A stretch of DNA of 6,417 bases, taken from assembly GCA_031258265.1 (NCBI GenBank), contig JAIRNB010000324.1, forward strand, positions 1 through 6,417, read 5' to 3'. Source of the DNA: Treponema sp. (lineage in GTDB: Bacteria > Spirochaetota > Spirochaetia > Treponematales > Breznakiellaceae). The notes beneath the pieces were generated by a model. The model ran no database searches. It was given only the letters and a program-made list of their open reading frames with translations, and had not been told where the DNA came from. A program made the position numbers and the translations under genes. Positions 6,007-6,417 of this stretch are shown piece after piece (the stretch's first letter is position 1; every line of letters begins with the position of its first letter).

Positions 6007-6037
6007 GCAGGGATGCGTTTACTTTTTTGTTTATTTT
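6007..6037. other. T-rich spacer after the zinc-ribbon gene
   Basis: The 31 bases between the TGA and the structured repeat are T-rich (ACTTTTTTGTTTATTTT at 6021-6037). There is no GC-rich hairpin immediately before the T-run, so it is not called as a terminator. Confidence 0.4.
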
Positions 6038-6143
6038 GGGCGCATTTTTGCGTGCCCCGCACGCAAAAACCGGGCTATCCGCTTCAATTCCTCGACTTTA
6101 CCTCCGGTAAAGTCTGCGGTATTTCCGCTTCTATCCCTTGCGC
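6038..6143 (-). repeat. Structured dispersed repeat, copy B (two variable hairpins in a conserved core)
   Basis: 106 bp, in inverse orientation to copy A. Reading the minus strand: conserved segment 1 (6143 down to 6117, starting GCGCAAGGGAT); hairpin 1, GACTTTACC/GGTAAAGTC with loop GGA (6094-6114); conserved segment 2 (6093-6070, starting GAGGAATTGAAGCGGA); hairpin 2, TTTTTGCGTGC/GCACGCAAAAA with loop GGG (6045-6069); and TGCGCCC (6044-6038). The core differs from copy A at only three of 58 positions, none an indel. The hairpins are 9 and 11 bp (7 and 9 in copy A), have unrelated sequence and are perfectly paired. As with copy A, the element lies downstream of a gene in the same relative orientation. 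It is not a terminator: hairpin 2 has Ts before it and As after it on both strands. Confidence 0.85.
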
Positions 6144-6191
6144 AGTGAAAGCAACCAAAGGTTGTATATTACTGACCCGGAAAGATACAAA

Positions 6192-6220
6192 TTGACATGA
6201 AATGGAAATGATGATATGAT
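6192..6220 (+). promoter_or_regulatory. Strong sigma-70-type promoter
   Basis: TTGACA (6192-6197), a 17-nt spacer, then TATGAT (6215-6220): a perfect -35, optimal spacing and a -10 with one mismatch to TATAAT. The start is predicted at about 6226-6227, next to an ATG. It faces the helix-turn-helix reading frame at the right edge, as expected for the promoter inside the end of an insertion sequence. Confidence 0.75.
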
Positions 6221-6226
6221 TGGGGA

Positions 6227-6417
6227 ATGTAAAAGCAGGAGGGTAGGAAGCTTATTCTAACAGCGCTGTAATAAAGACGGATAATCATTATCCGAATTAA
6301 AAAAAACGGCGGCAGCCCTTCTGAAATAGTCGCGGCTACCGGCTGTTCGCGCCAGGCCATATATCCCCTCTGGAATAACTGGAAGAAAAGTAAGAATAAA
6401 GAAAAAGCCATCACGGT
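6227..6417 (+). pseudogene. 5' part of a helix-turn-helix protein, probably IS630-like transposase, with in-frame stops
   Basis: The frame starting at ATG 6227 reads M, stop, KQEGRKLILTAL, two stops, then RRIIIIRIKKN followed by a clear helix-turn-helix (SPSEIVAATGCSRQAIY) and NNWKKSKNKEKAIT at the window edge. All three stops (6230, 6269, 6272) are TAA, and the residues between them look like the natural N-terminus of the same protein. After the last stop there is no ATG, GTG or TTG in frame within the window, so an intact protein would need an unusual start such as ATT or ATC. The helix-turn-helix near the N-terminus, followed by a basic linker, resembles IS630-family transposases; a regulator is the alternative. 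AGGAGG at 6238-6243 may be the original ribosome-binding site or part of the coding sequence. Lower GC than the rest of the window is consistent with transfer. No terminal inverted repeat can be established because the other end lies outside. Confidence 0.55.
6278..6294. repeat. 17-bp perfect palindrome
   Basis: CGGATAAT-C-ATTATCCG, with 8-bp arms around a central base. It lies inside the helix-turn-helix reading frame, where it encodes the Arg-Ile-rich stretch. It could be an operator-like site or a coincidence of ATH codons. It is not a terminator on either strand. Confidence 0.4.

Noticed and set aside
6045..6069. Perfect 11-bp hairpin as an intrinsic terminator
   Set aside because: The T-run precedes and the A-run follows the stem on both strands, so no U-tract would follow the RNA hairpin; it is hairpin 2 of the repeat.
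6013..6195. Plus-strand open frame of 60 codons after the zinc-ribbon gene
   Set aside because: It runs through repeat copy B, whose conservation is that of base-paired stems rather than codons, and lacks a ribosome-binding site.
6227..6275. Stop-codon reassignment (TAA read as Gln)
   Set aside because: Reading all three TAAs as Gln gives a sensible peptide, but TAA serves as a normal stop in rsmI and flgM, so local gene decay is simpler.
6169..6414. Minus-strand open frame of 81 codons, hydrophobic N-terminus
   Set aside because: It is antisense to the helix-turn-helix frame and the promoter; its hydrophobic composition follows from the A-rich plus strand, and it has no recognisable domain.

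Overview
The window looks like chromosomal DNA of a spirochaete, most likely a Treponema-type organism of fairly high GC. Three observations point that way: two adjacent lipoproteins with loose spirochaete-style lipoboxes, a FlgM-like anti-sigma factor of the form found in treponemes driven by a textbook sigma-28 promoter, and a divergent Aat-like aminoacyltransferase. The assignment is an inference from gene style; no rRNA or other marker gene is present.

Layout. Positions 1-5489 carry five genes, all on the minus strand. Read in the direction of transcription they are rsmI (16S rRNA 2'-O-methyltransferase), flgM (anti-sigma-28), an aat-like gene, and two tandem paralogous large lipoproteins of unknown function; the last runs off the left edge. 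A spacer of about 85 bp (5490-5574) holds a degenerate tetranucleotide repeat and separates rsmI from a divergent plus-strand gene for a small membrane-anchored protein with two zinc-ribbon-like modules (5575-6006). The last 400 bp are more AT-rich. They hold a structured repeat element, a strong sigma-70-type promoter and the start of a helix-turn-helix protein, probably an IS630-like transposase, whose 5' end is broken by three in-frame TAA codons.

The most notable finding is a two-copy dispersed repeat (4348-4445, and 6038-6143 in opposite orientation). A 58-nt core is shared at 55 of 58 positions with no indels. It is interrupted at identical places by two hairpins whose stems differ completely in sequence between copies but are perfectly paired in each. 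This is the signature of an element in which structure rather than sequence is conserved. Both copies lie just downstream of a gene and have the same orientation relative to it.

How the genes work together: rsmI, flgM and aat form a compact same-strand cluster, but flgM has its own sigma-28 promoter whose -35 TAAA overlaps the rsmI stop codon. It can therefore be switched on with the late flagellar regulon independently of rsmI. The lipoproteins are presumably surface or periplasmic and form their own unit; no function can be assigned to them from sequence.
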